The notes under the pieces are model-generated. The model saw only the letters and a list, made by a program, of their open reading frames with translations. It made no database searches and had not been told where the DNA came from. This document shows, one piece after another, positions 16,856-24,974 of a stretch of DNA of 38,120 nt. A program made the translations under genes and the position numbers. The DNA is from JAQGMV01 sp050260255 (GTDB lineage Bacteria > Pseudomonadota > Gammaproteobacteria > Burkholderiales > SG8-41). The DNA lies in the NCBI GenBank assembly GCA_050260255.1, contig JBLNBW010000164.1, positions 1-38,120 of the forward strand, given 5' to 3'. Every line of letters begins with the position of its first letter. The stretch's first letter is position 1.

Positions 16856-17272
16856 CTACGGGGGCGTGGGCGAGACATGCAGCAGGTTGCCCTGCGTCCT
16901 TAGTATGTAATAGGTCTGGGCGCGCCGTTCACCGATCACCCGGGCGTCCCAGAACGTATCGCGGTATTTCACGCGCGCGAGCCCCTGCCCCTCGTCCAAC
17001 CAGGAAACAAAGGTCACTGCCTGACCGACATCGACGTTGTTGCTGTCCCCCGGCGCGGCAGACGCCCTGCGATGCCGGCTCACGGCGAGAACGCCGAGGG
17101 CTCCCACCGCAGTCGCCGCAGCAGCCTGGAGCGCCAACGGATGGTCGAGGTAGGCGACCAGCCCGGCGACGAATGCAGCCATGCCGAGAACGAGCAGATA
17201 GAACGTGCCGGACAACATCTCGGCGATGACGAGGACGAAGGCAACGATCAGCCAATACCAGTATGCGTGCAT
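16856..17272 (-). CDS. NfeD-like membrane protein (short form)
   Basis: A 138-residue protein of the short NfeD type. Two or three hydrophobic segments occupy residues about 5-65 (WLIVAFVLVIAEML, FYLLVLGMAAFVAGL, ALQAAAATAVGALGVL), then a C-terminal OB-fold-like beta domain (VGQAVTFVSWLDEGQGLARVKY and following). NfeD proteins are partners of SPFH proteins, and here it directly precedes one on the same strand. The ATG at 17272 has no clear Shine-Dalgarno. A 7-bp inverted repeat lies just upstream at 17285-17308 and includes a TATGAT hexamer on the minus strand that could serve as a -10 box. Confidence 0.9.
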   Translation of the reverse strand: MHAYWYWLIVAFVLVIAEMLSGTFYLLVLGMAAFVAGLVAYLDHPLALQAAAATAVGALGVLAVSRHRRASAAPGDSNNVDVGQAVTFVSWLDEGQGLARVKYRDTFWDARVIGERRAQTYYILRTQGNLLHVSPTPP

Positions 17273-17284
17273 GGATTATGGCGG

Positions 17285-17308
17285 CTATGATCTATGCATA
17301 AATCATAG
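17285..17308. promoter_or_regulatory. Inverted repeat upstream of NfeD
   Basis: CTATGAT (17285-17291) and ATCATAG (17302-17308) form a perfect 7-bp inverted repeat around a 10-nt spacer, 12 nt before the NfeD start. On the minus strand the outer arm contains TATGAT, close to a -10 consensus, but I see no convincing -35 box. Confidence 0.35.
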
Positions 17309-17432
17309 CGCACACCGCATTGGCCTGCCCACCCAATTTCCGGCGATTCGTAAGTAGCGTCTTAAGGAAGTGAGCTGCCCGGGTGCCTCGAACGTGCTGG
17401 AACTCATCTCAAAAATGCCAACGGTCATCCTG

Positions 17433-17467
17433 TTAATCCTGTCCATTTCTTGTTTTGAGACCGCTTG
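17433..17467 (+). repeat. Dispersed intergenic repeat, family 1, copy 2
   Basis: TTAATCCTGTCCATTTCTTG then TTTTGAGACCGCTTG matches 13025-13059 in direct orientation, with small differences. It lies just downstream of the stop of the fourth Bug gene. Confidence 0.7.
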
Positions 17468-17489
17468 TACGGAGATGTTGAGGTCCCCT

Positions 17490-18458
17490 CTACTCGGGCT
17501 TCAATCCCGCCGCTTCGACGACTTTCTTCCAGCGCGGAATCTCCTGCTGGACGAGCGCGGCGAATGCCTCCGGTGTGTTGGCGACCACGGACAAGCCCTG
17601 CATGAGGACGCGCTCTTTCACCTCCGGCACGTTGAGCATGCGTGCCGCCTCGCTCTGCAGTCTCGTGATGATCTCGCGCGGCGTCGCGGCCGGCGCCAGC
17701 AGCCCGAACCACGTGGCCATGTCGTAGCCCGGCAAGCCGCTCTCCGCGACGGTCGGTATGTCGGCGGCACTGGCCATCCGTTGCGCGCTGGTGACCGCGA
17801 GCCCGCGCACACGGTTGCTCCGCACCTGCGGCAGCACGACCGGAATATTGCCGAACAGCATGGAGATCTGGCCGCCCATCACGTCGGCGAGCGCGGGGCC
17901 TTCGCCCTTGTACGGAATGAACCGGAGATTGACGCCCGCCATCAGCTTGAAAAGCTCGCCCGCCATTTGCGGCGAGCCGCCGAACGCCGCGCCGAAGGTG
18001 AGATCGCCGGGATGCGCTTTCGCCACCGCGATGAGCTCGGCCACCGATTTCGCCGGCACCGACGGGTGCACAGCAAGCAGCAGCGGGGATACGGCAACGA
18101 CGGTCACCGGAGCGAAGTCGCGCACCGCGTCGTACGGCACCTTGCCGCGGTAGATCGCCGGCACGACGGCCTGCGTCGTCTGCGAGCCGACGAGCAGCGT
18201 ATAGCCGTCCGGCGCTGCTTTGGCGACGTACTCCACGCCGATGGTACCGCTCGCGCTCGGACGATTCTCGACGAAGAACGTCTGCTTCATCCCCTCCGTG
18301 AGGCGCTGCGCAAGGATGCGGGCGACGTAGTCGACTCCGCCGCCGGCCGCAAACGGCACGACGATGCGCACCGGCCGCGTGGGGTAAGAGCTCGCCGTTT
18401 GCGCTTGCACTGCGCTCGCGCCGACGATGCATATCGTTAGTGCCAGAAGCCGTTTCAT
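17490..18458 (-). CDS. Bug/TctC-family extracytoplasmic solute receptor (fourth copy)
   Basis: A 322-residue Bug-family receptor. A signal peptide covers residues 1-20 (MKRLLALTICIVGASAVQAQ). The mature part carries SSYPTRPVRIVVPFAAGGGVD and IPYKGEGPALADV, the two conserved ligand-site segments of the family. The ATG at 18458 follows AGGAGGAGTA, an ideal ribosome binding site. The gene is single: NfeD starts 217 nt downstream on the same strand, and AidB is divergent. As with the other three Bug genes, no TctAB transporter is seen in this window, so it must rely on a transporter encoded elsewhere or act as a sensor. Confidence 0.93.
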   Translation of the reverse strand: MKRLLALTICIVGASAVQAQTASSYPTRPVRIVVPFAAGGGVDYVARILAQRLTEGMKQTFFVENRPSASGTIGVEYVAKAAPDGYTLLVGSQTTQAVVPAIYRGKVPYDAVRDFAPVTVVAVSPLLLAVHPSVPAKSVAELIAVAKAHPGDLTFGAAFGGSPQMAGELFKLMAGVNLRFIPYKGEGPALADVMGGQISMLFGNIPVVLPQVRSNRVRGLAVTSAQRMASAADIPTVAESGLPGYDMATWFGLLAPAATPREIITRLQSEAARMLNVPEVKERVLMQGLSVVANTPEAFAALVQQEIPRWKKVVEAAGLKPE

Positions 18459-18636
18459 TACTCCTCCTCGCGGTCAGTCGTGGCCGGTATGGTAACGCCG
18501 TGTCAGCGAGGCAACCACTGAGGTTCGGTGTTCACGTGGTCTCGCCTTGATCGAGCTCGATGTTAGCGCGAGCTGCGTGACCTCCAATGACTCGTTTCTT
18601 TTCGTTATGCGTACTACACCGCCTCAAATCTAACTC

Positions 18637-18665
18637 TGACCCCAATTTCCTGACCCCAATTTTCC
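18637..18665 (+). repeat. Short tandem repeat TGACCCCAATTT
   Basis: TGACCCCAATTTCC is followed directly by TGACCCCAATTTTCC. Motifs of this kind occur between genes in many proteobacterial genomes, often near REP-associated transposases, but no transposase is seen here. It lies 70 nt before the AidB start. Confidence 0.5.
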
Positions 18666-18735
18666 AGCGGAACCGGCATTGCGCCGAAGCGCTCTAATTT
18701 TCGCAAGCTGGCATTTGGACCAACCAGGACAAGCG

Positions 18736-20409
18736 ATGGCCTTCGTTCAAACTGCTCCTCAGCTTCGCAACCAGTACGATGACGATCATGTACTGCGGTC
18801 GTATCTGAAGCATACGCTGCCGGGCGACGTGCTCTCCGGCATCGAGCCGGCATTGCGCGAGCTGGGCCGGCTTGCCGGCGACGATCTCTATCGCCTGCAG
18901 GCTGCCGACCGGACGAGCGAACCGATGCTCACGCAGTGGGACGCGTGGGGCAACCGCATCGATCACGTCAGTACGACGCCCCTATGGCAACTCGCGGAAC
19001 GCATCGCCGCCGAGCACGGGGTCGTGGCCGCCGCGTATGACACGCCTTACGGACAGTACGGGCGTGTGCACCAGTTCGCGCTCGCCTATCTCTTCACGGC
19101 GTCGACGGATCTGTACAGCTGCCCGCTCGCAATGACCGACGGCGCCGCACGCGCGCTGCTCGCTGCACGGAACGACACACTCATTGCACGCGCCGTGCCG
19201 CACCTCACTTCGCGCGATCCGCGCGAATTCTGGACGAGCGGCCAATGGATGACGGAAGCGACCGGCGGTTCCGACGTGGGGCAGACGGAAACGCTCGCAC
19301 GGCACGACGGCCGTGTATGGCGGCTGCATGGGAAGAAGTGGTTCGTCTCGGCGGTTCAGTCCGAGGTTGCGCTGACACTGGCGCGCCCCGAAGGCAATCC
19401 GCCCGGCAGTAAAGGGCTCGCGCTGTTCTATGTCGAGACACGCGACGGCGATCGGCTCGCCGAGGGCATACGCATCGATCGTCTCAAGGACAAGTTCGGT
19501 ACGCGCAAGGTGCCTACGGCCGAGCTCACATTGGACGGCGTCAAAGCAGAGCTCGTCGCCGGCGTGCGCGATGGTGTAAAGCACATCGCGCCCATGCTCA
19601 ACGTCACCCGCGCATGGAACACGGTGACCGCCGCTGCCTTCATGCGCCGCGCCCTCGCCCTCGCCCGCGATTACGCGCGGCACCGCGTCGCCTTCGGCGC
19701 CCCGCTCGCCGACCAGCCGCTGCACGTCGACACCCTCGCCGGGCTGCAGGCCGAATTCGAAGGCGCGTTCCATTTCGCCATGTTCATCGCGGAATTGCTC
19801 GGACGTATCGAGCATGAGCGCGCAAGCGAGGCCCAGCACCGCGTGCATCGCGCGCTGACGCCGATCGCCAAGCTCCTCACCGGCCGACAGGTGGTCGAGG
19901 TCATGAGTGAAGTGATCGAGGCGTTCGGCGGCGCGGGCTACGTCGAGGACACCGGTTTGCCGGCGTTGCTGCGCGATGCCCATGTCCTGCCGATCTGGGA
20001 AGGCACGACGAACGTACTCGCGCTGGATGCACTGCATGCGCTAGCGGATGAGGAGACGCGAAGGGTCGTGCGGCGGGAAGCGGCGCTGCTGCTGAACAGC
20101 GTGCACAGCCGCCAACTGCTTCCGTTGTCGGCCCGCGTCGACGGCGCGCTGGAGCAGGCCGAAGCATGGCGGCTGCAGGCGATGGCGTCGGGAACCGCAA
20201 CGCTCGAGGCGGGCGCGAGACGCTATGCCATGACGCTGGGGCGCTCGTTCGAGCTTGCCTTGCTGCTGCGCCACGCACAACGCGTGCTCGACGAGCAAGG
20301 CGACAAACGCAGCTGCGCGGCTGCTGTGCGGTTCGCCGCCTTCGGGACCAATCGGCTCCATCACGCGGATCTCGCGGACAGCAGCGCGCTCGGCCGCGAC
20401 GCGGATTAG
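18736..20409 (+). CDS. AidB-like acyl-CoA dehydrogenase
   Basis: A 557-residue FAD-dependent acyl-CoA dehydrogenase of the AidB/isovaleryl-CoA group. The N-terminal extension QLRNQYDDDHVLRSYLKHTL is typical of AidB-like proteins. WMTEATGGSDVG near residues 171-182 is the FAD-binding segment. The C-terminal helical part has EVMSEVIEAFGGAGYVEDTG and LPIWEGTTNVLALD near residues 387-430, followed by the extra C-terminal domain seen in AidB. E. coli AidB is an alkylation-response protein that also has dehydrogenase activity; orthologues in this group may be catabolic. The ATG at 18736 follows AGGACAAGCG. The gene is convergent with gfa, with only 8 bp between the stops. Confidence 0.92.
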   Translation: MAFVQTAPQLRNQYDDDHVLRSYLKHTLPGDVLSGIEPALRELGRLAGDDLYRLQAADRTSEPMLTQWDAWGNRIDHVSTTPLWQLAERIAAEHGVVAAAYDTPYGQYGRVHQFALAYLFTASTDLYSCPLAMTDGAARALLAARNDTLIARAVPHLTSRDPREFWTSGQWMTEATGGSDVGQTETLARHDGRVWRLHGKKWFVSAVQSEVALTLARPEGNPPGSKGLALFYVETRDGDRLAEGIRIDRLKDKFGTRKVPTAELTLDGVKAELVAGVRDGVKHIAPMLNVTRAWNTVTAAAFMRRALALARDYARHRVAFGAPLADQPLHVDTLAGLQAEFEGAFHFAMFIAELLGRIEHERASEAQHRVHRALTPIAKLLTGRQVVEVMSEVIEAFGGAGYVEDTGLPALLRDAHVLPIWEGTTNVLALDALHALADEETRRVVRREAALLLNSVHSRQLLPLSARVDGALEQAEAWRLQAMASGTATLEAGARRYAMTLGRSFELALLLRHAQRVLDEQGDKRSCAAAVRFAAFGTNRLHHADLADSSALGRDAD

Positions 20410-20417
20410 ACGCTCGG

Positions 20418-20990
20418 CTATGCGGCGAGAACGCCCTTCTGCTTCGCCGTGTGGGTCGCAATCGCGTCCATCAGCGGTGGAGAGAGGCAGTCGTAAGGCT
20501 CGAGGCCCAGCTCCTTCAAGCGTGCACGCACCTCGCCCATCTGCTCGGGCCGCGCGCCGGACTCGATGATGGAAGAGACAAAGGCGGCGAACTCGGGCGC
20601 CGACCAGCCCTGCTCGTTCGACAGCTCGGTATGCACGAAGTCGAAGCCATATAACGCATGGTCCTTGTTCTCGATGCGGCCATACATGTGCACGCCGCAT
20701 CCGGTGCAGGCGTGGCGCTGAATGGTCGCGGATGGATCGACGACCTTGAGCTTCTGCTCGTTCGCGGTGACCCGCAGTTTGTCGCGACTCACGACCGCGA
20801 CTTGCGAGAACAACGCGCCCTTCGGCTTCCAGCACTTGGTGCAGCCGCAGACATGATTGTGAGCGGTATTGCCGGTGATGCTCACCGTGACGGGCGATTC
20901 AACGCAATGGCACTTAAGCGTGCCGCCGGCGAAATTCGCTGCGCCCGGCTTCACACCTCGGTCGACCGCTGGATGTATGGAAATAGTCAT
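20418..20990 (-). CDS. gfa: S-(hydroxymethyl)glutathione synthase (glutathione-dependent formaldehyde-activating enzyme)
   Basis: A 190-residue zinc enzyme that promotes formation of S-hydroxymethylglutathione from formaldehyde and glutathione, the entry to formaldehyde oxidation. Length and cysteine pattern match Gfa: LKCHC (Cys27, Cys29), CGCTKC (Cys48, Cys50, Cys53) and CTGC (Cys95, Cys98), which provide the structural and catalytic zinc sites. The family start with GAANFAGGTLKCHC is present. The ATG at 20990 follows GGAGGACGTC. No glutathione-dependent formaldehyde dehydrogenase is next to it; the neighbour is another glutathione-related gene, a gamma-glutamyltransferase. Confidence 0.95.
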   Translation of the reverse strand: MTISIHPAVDRGVKPGAANFAGGTLKCHCVESPVTVSITGNTAHNHVCGCTKCWKPKGALFSQVAVVSRDKLRVTANEQKLKVVDPSATIQRHACTGCGVHMYGRIENKDHALYGFDFVHTELSNEQGWSAPEFAAFVSSIIESGARPEQMGEVRARLKELGLEPYDCLSPPLMDAIATHTAKQKGVLAA

Positions 20991-21198
20991 GACGTCCTCC
21001 GGTGACGATGGATGACTTGCCATCCCCCCATCCTGCATGTTCGTGTGAATCGTGTTGCGGCTTCAGCATACGCCGGGCGCGCAACCAGATAAATGAGTGG
21101 AACCGGTATTCCCTGCTTGAGACAACGCGCGTCGGTTGACGCGGCAAGATTTACCGCTCGGCTTGCAGAGGTCCCGCCCGGGAATAGCCCAGCGCGCC

Positions 21199-22803
21199 TT
21201 ACCAGGCGTACGCGACGCCGGCGCCGCCGCGCGGGTCGGCCGCGCCGCGCATCTTCCCACCCAGCGTCGAGATCACGTGGGCGCGGGACATGATGGGCTC
21301 GAAGCTGTGCGGGCTGTGAACGACGGCGTGCCCCATCGCGCGCAGCTTCTCGACCACCGATCGTTGGATCGTCGCCTCGGCCTGGATGCCGCGGCCTTCG
21401 CAATGAATCCTCGGCACGGTCACCGCTTCGACGGGCGACATGCCGAAATCGACGATGTTGAGTATCGCCTGCAAGGTTGCGCTGATGATCACGCTGCCGC
21501 CCGGTGCGCCCGCGATCAGCACCGGCTTGCCGTCTTTCAGCAGCATGGTGGGCACCATGCCGGTGGTGCGTGCCTTGCCGGGCGCCATGGAATTCTTCCG
21601 TCCCGGTACCGGGTCGAAAAGCTTCATCGAGTTGTTGTAGTTGAAGCCCAGTCCCGGTGTGACGACGCCGGATGCGGTCCCCAGCGTGTGGGTGAGCGAG
21701 ACGGCGTTGCCCTGTTCATCCATCGCACAGAGATGCGTCGTGCAGCCCGGCGGCGAGGTCTCGGCGTTGCCCGGGAAATCGCCGTTCTTGATACGGTCGG
21801 CCCAATACGCCGCACGCGCCTTTGAAATCAGCATGTCGGTGGGCACATCGGCAAACCGCGGGTCGCCGAGATATTCGTTTCGATCCACGTGCGCTGCCGC
21901 CATCGCACGCGCCAGCAAATCGAGATGACGCTCGGACGAGTGATTGAGGCTGCCGAGATCGAAGTGCTCCAGGATCTGCAGCATCTGGATGATGGTGGCT
22001 CCGCTCCCCGGCGGCGGATTGGAGCGCACGACATAGCCTCGATAGGTTCCCTCCAGCGGCGGTCCCTGGTCGGGCCGATAGTCGGCGATATCCGCTCGCG
22101 TCACGTACGAGCCGTTCGCCTCCAGGTCGCTCGCGATCTCGTCACCGAGACTGCCGAGGTGGAATTCCTGCCAGCCGCCGCGCGCCAGCCGGTCCAGTGT
22201 GCGGGCGTAATCGCGCAAGTGCACGACCTCGCCGACGTGGTAGAAACGCCCGTCGGGGTGGAGGTAGATGCGAGCGCATTCGGCAGTCTTGGTGATGCGC
22301 GTCATGCCGCTCGGAATCCCCGGCTGCGCGTACCGCGTCCACACGCTCGCCGCATGAGGCGTCACGACGATGCCCTCTTCGGCCTGCTCGATCGCGGGCG
22401 CGATCAAGTCAGCCCAGGACATCGTGCAGTGCTGCTCGTGAAACAGCCCCAGCCCCGCCGGCGTGCCGGGCGTCATGATCGACGTATAACCGATCTCGCT
22501 CCGATAATCGTCGAACAGGCTGTATCCCGATATCGGCGTGCGCCCCTTGCAGTCGGCCTCCCACATCTCCGGCCGCACTTTCGCGCCGGCCCGGTTGTAG
22601 AAATCGATCATCCCGCTCTGCCCGGTGTCGGCGCGGTAATAGTGGAGCGTACCCATGCCGCCGATGCCGCACATGAACGGGTCGTTCACCATTTGCGCAA
22701 ACGCCGTTGCAACGGCCGCGTCGAACGCATTGCCGCCCCGCTGCAGCACCTCGGCACCGACATCCGCTGCACGCGGTTGAGGACAGACGACGACACCCTT
22801 CAT
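21199..22803 (-). CDS. Gamma-glutamyltransferase family protein
   Basis: A 534-residue N-terminal-nucleophile hydrolase precursor. The self-processing and catalytic threonine is Thr355 in CTTHLCAMDEQGNAVSLTHT, giving a small subunit of about 180 residues. NNSMKLFDP and APGGSVIISATLQAI are further active-site segments of the family. The N-terminus has the expected GGNAFDAAVATAFAQMV and CGIGGMG. No signal peptide is visible, so unlike the E. coli enzyme it is probably cytoplasmic and may act on a gamma-glutamyl compound or cephalosporin-like amide rather than on exported glutathione. I used the ATG at 22803, preceded by AGGAG with an 8-nt spacer. Confidence 0.93.
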   Translation of the reverse strand: MKGVVVCPQPRAADVGAEVLQRGGNAFDAAVATAFAQMVNDPFMCGIGGMGTLHYYRADTGQSGMIDFYNRAGAKVRPEMWEADCKGRTPISGYSLFDDYRSEIGYTSIMTPGTPAGLGLFHEQHCTMSWADLIAPAIEQAEEGIVVTPHAASVWTRYAQPGIPSGMTRITKTAECARIYLHPDGRFYHVGEVVHLRDYARTLDRLARGGWQEFHLGSLGDEIASDLEANGSYVTRADIADYRPDQGPPLEGTYRGYVVRSNPPPGSGATIIQMLQILEHFDLGSLNHSSERHLDLLARAMAAAHVDRNEYLGDPRFADVPTDMLISKARAAYWADRIKNGDFPGNAETSPPGCTTHLCAMDEQGNAVSLTHTLGTASGVVTPGLGFNYNNSMKLFDPVPGRKNSMAPGKARTTGMVPTMLLKDGKPVLIAGAPGGSVIISATLQAILNIVDFGMSPVEAVTVPRIHCEGRGIQAEATIQRSVVEKLRAMGHAVVHSPHSFEPIMSRAHVISTLGGKMRGAADPRGGAGVAYAW

Positions 22804-22956
22804 GGTTCGCGCTCCTGAATACGCCAAAGACTCGAAATTAACACGAGACCGGGTTTCGGGATTCAGGGGGCGAAGCGTGACGATAGAGAGTGCGCGACGG
22901 TGACGCTCATACGCATGACAGGCGGTGACCACTACATGTCGGCTATAACGAATCGG

Positions 22957-23835
22957 CTACGCCGCTGTTTCCGACAAGCCTTTTACCCCGCGACATTCCG
23001 GAAAGCGCTTACAGCCCCAGAATTCCTTGCCTGCATTCGTACCCTGCTTTGCCACGCGCTTCACCATCTGCCCACCGCAGCGCGGGCACGCGGGCGCCGC
23101 CTCTGCTCGCAGCGTCTCCGCGCGTGACGAAACCGGGATTATCGCTTCCCTTCGCGCTGGCGCCGCCGCACGCGCAATGCGTGCCTGCTCAATCATCTTG
23201 CCGAGTGCCGTCCCATCAATAAGTGCGATATTTCGCCCCTCCGCAAACTCCATCGCATCCTTTGTGAATCTGCCCGATGTGACGACGAAGCCGCCGGTAG
23301 CACCGCGCGCCGCCATTGCGCCGTAGAGTTCGCGCACGGTACTCACCGATACTTTCAATGCGCGCCATTGCTTGCATTGAACGAGAAAAATTTCGGATCC
23401 CTTTTTGAGCATGAGGTCCACGCCGCCGTCAGCACCACCGCCACCCGTATCCGCGACCGCATATCCCTTGAGGCGAAACGCCTCGCCAACGAGCAGTTCG
23501 AACTCCTGCCATGTCACATCATTGGCAGCTCGTCCCGCTTTGAAGTCAACGATGAGGCGCTCGCGCTTCTTCCGGCCAACATATGACGCACCGGCGCCGG
23601 CCAAGAAGATAACCGGCAGGAGGTATTGCAGATAATAGGAAAACGTTTTGATGAGCTGCGCGACCATCATCTGGCCGAGCTGACCAGCGAGGGCCTTCGG
23701 AACCTCAGAGATCGCGTATCTGTGCAGGAATACATACGAGATTGCGGCAAGTACCACGCCAACCCACCACGGTAGTGCGGCCGCGATCTCGAATAGATCT
23801 TCTAATATGCTGCCGTTATTTTTTCTTCTCGCCAT
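22957..23835 (-). CDS. Membrane-anchored Mrr-type restriction endonuclease with C-terminal zinc finger
   Basis: A 292-residue protein of three parts. Two hydrophobic helices lie at about residues 22-38 and 68-86. An Mrr-type PD-(D/E)xK nuclease domain follows at about 107-215, with Asp140 in GGVD and Gln153-x-Lys155 in VQCKQW as the catalytic D-QxK set. A topoisomerase-I-like zinc ribbon covers Cys250, Cys253, Cys275 and Cys281. Mrr-family enzymes cut foreign or modified DNA; membrane tethering suggests action on DNA as it enters. The ATG at 23835 follows GGGGAGAAAG. It is divergent from the HNH gene, 125 bp away, and forms the left end of the defence island. Confidence 0.9.
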   Translation of the reverse strand: MARRKNNGSILEDLFEIAAALPWWVGVVLAAISYVFLHRYAISEVPKALAGQLGQMMVAQLIKTFSYYLQYLLPVIFLAGAGASYVGRKKRERLIVDFKAGRAANDVTWQEFELLVGEAFRLKGYAVADTGGGGADGGVDLMLKKGSEIFLVQCKQWRALKVSVSTVRELYGAMAARGATGGFVVTSGRFTKDAMEFAEGRNIALIDGTALGKMIEQARIARAAAPARREAIIPVSSRAETLRAEAAPACPRCGGQMVKRVAKQGTNAGKEFWGCKRFPECRGVKGLSETAA

Positions 23836-23960
23836 CTTTCTCCCCTCGTGTTCCGAGCGAGACAGGTCTAGCAGCGATTGTAGGGTGAAGCTTATTGCAC
23901 AAATAGTGGATAAATGCCTTTCCAGCTATCATGCGTCATAACAAGCAGTGAAAGCTATAC

Positions 23961-24902
23961 ATGCCGGGTCTGAACGACTATCTCACCAGCTTCCGTAGTC
24001 TGAACGTCAACCGCGTCGGTGGGCGCGCGAGTCCGCACAAACCGTGCATGCTGCTTGCGGTCCTCGGACTTGCCGAGGCAGGACACCTGGAGCGAAACGA
24101 GATCCACTTCGAGCCGCCGCTACTGGAGCGCTACGCGAAGTTCTTCGCGGCGGTGCGCACCGAGACCGATCATGCCAACCCGTACTTCCCGTTCTTCCAT
24201 CTGCGCAGCGACGGCTTCTGGCATCTGAAAGCCCTGCCGGGCCGCGAGGCGGTCGTTGAAGCGATGGATACGGCCAGATCGATGGCTGCGATCCGCGATA
24301 ACGTCGAGTACGCGTATCTGGACGATGAGCTGCACGAGCTCGTCCTCAACACTAAGGCAAGAGAAGCGCTGCGCGAGACGCTGGTGGTGACTTGGTTTGC
24401 CAGCCGGCGGATCCAACTCGAGAAGGTTTTGCAGGAAGAGCGACAGAGCGATCTCTACGAGACGGCCCTACGCCAGAGCACGGCAGGCAAGCCCCTCAAG
24501 GTCATGGAAGAGCCGCCCATTCCGGCTCGCACTGCTGCCTTCCGGCGCATCGTGAGCGAGATCTACGACTATCGCTGCGCGGCATCGGGGTGGCGCATCA
24601 TCCTGCCGGACAACGAAACGGCGATGGTCGAGGCCGCCCACATCATTCCCTTTGCCGAATCCCACGACGACGATCCTCGCAACGGCATCGCCCTCACGCC
24701 TTCGTTTCACTGGGCGATGGACCGCAATCTCATTGCCCCTGGCCCGGACTACAAGTGGCACGTCTCTACGAGGCTCGACAAGCGCTTCGCCGACAACAAG
24801 CCGCTGCTCGAACTAGCCGATCAGTCGCTGATCCTGCCGAAGGACAAGAAGATGTGGCCGCGGGAAGATGCATTGCAGTGGCGACTTACCAAGTTCAAAT
24901 AG
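23961..24902 (+). CDS. HNH endonuclease with sulfur-binding-domain-like N-terminus (McrA type)
   Basis: A 313-residue protein. The C-terminal HNH_2-type nuclease has His227 in EAAHIIPF, Asn240 in DPRNGIAL and His249 in PSFHWAMDR, with a Cys at 206 and Trp211 before them. The N-terminal region has SPHKPCMLLAVLGL (about residues 24-37) and YFPFFHLRSDGFWHL (75-89). This pattern resembles the sulfur-binding domain of ScoMcrA-like type IV enzymes that recognise phosphorothioate DNA; that match is from memory of the family and needs a profile search. It stands 72 nt before gajA on the same strand and may belong to the same transcript. A truncated second copy of its C-terminus lies just after gajB. 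Confidence 0.85.
   Translation: MPGLNDYLTSFRSLNVNRVGGRASPHKPCMLLAVLGLAEAGHLERNEIHFEPPLLERYAKFFAAVRTETDHANPYFPFFHLRSDGFWHLKALPGREAVVEAMDTARSMAAIRDNVEYAYLDDELHELVLNTKAREALRETLVVTWFASRRIQLEKVLQEERQSDLYETALRQSTAGKPLKVMEEPPIPARTAAFRRIVSEIYDYRCAASGWRIILPDNETAMVEAAHIIPFAESHDDDPRNGIALTPSFHWAMDRNLIAPGPDYKWHVSTRLDKRFADNKPLLELADQSLILPKDKKMWPREDALQWRLTKFK
24576..24884 (+). repeat. Direct repeat flanking Gabija, left copy
   Basis: These 309 bases encode residues 206-308 of the HNH protein. They recur at 28640-28948 in the same orientation with 39 differences counted by eye (about 87% identity) and no indel. Only five of 103 codons change the amino acid. Confidence 0.92.
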
Positions 24903-24974
24903 GTTTCGAGTCTCACCCTAAGCTGTTGTCAATCAACGAACCGTCACGCTAGGCACGCTTCAAAAGGAGAGATC

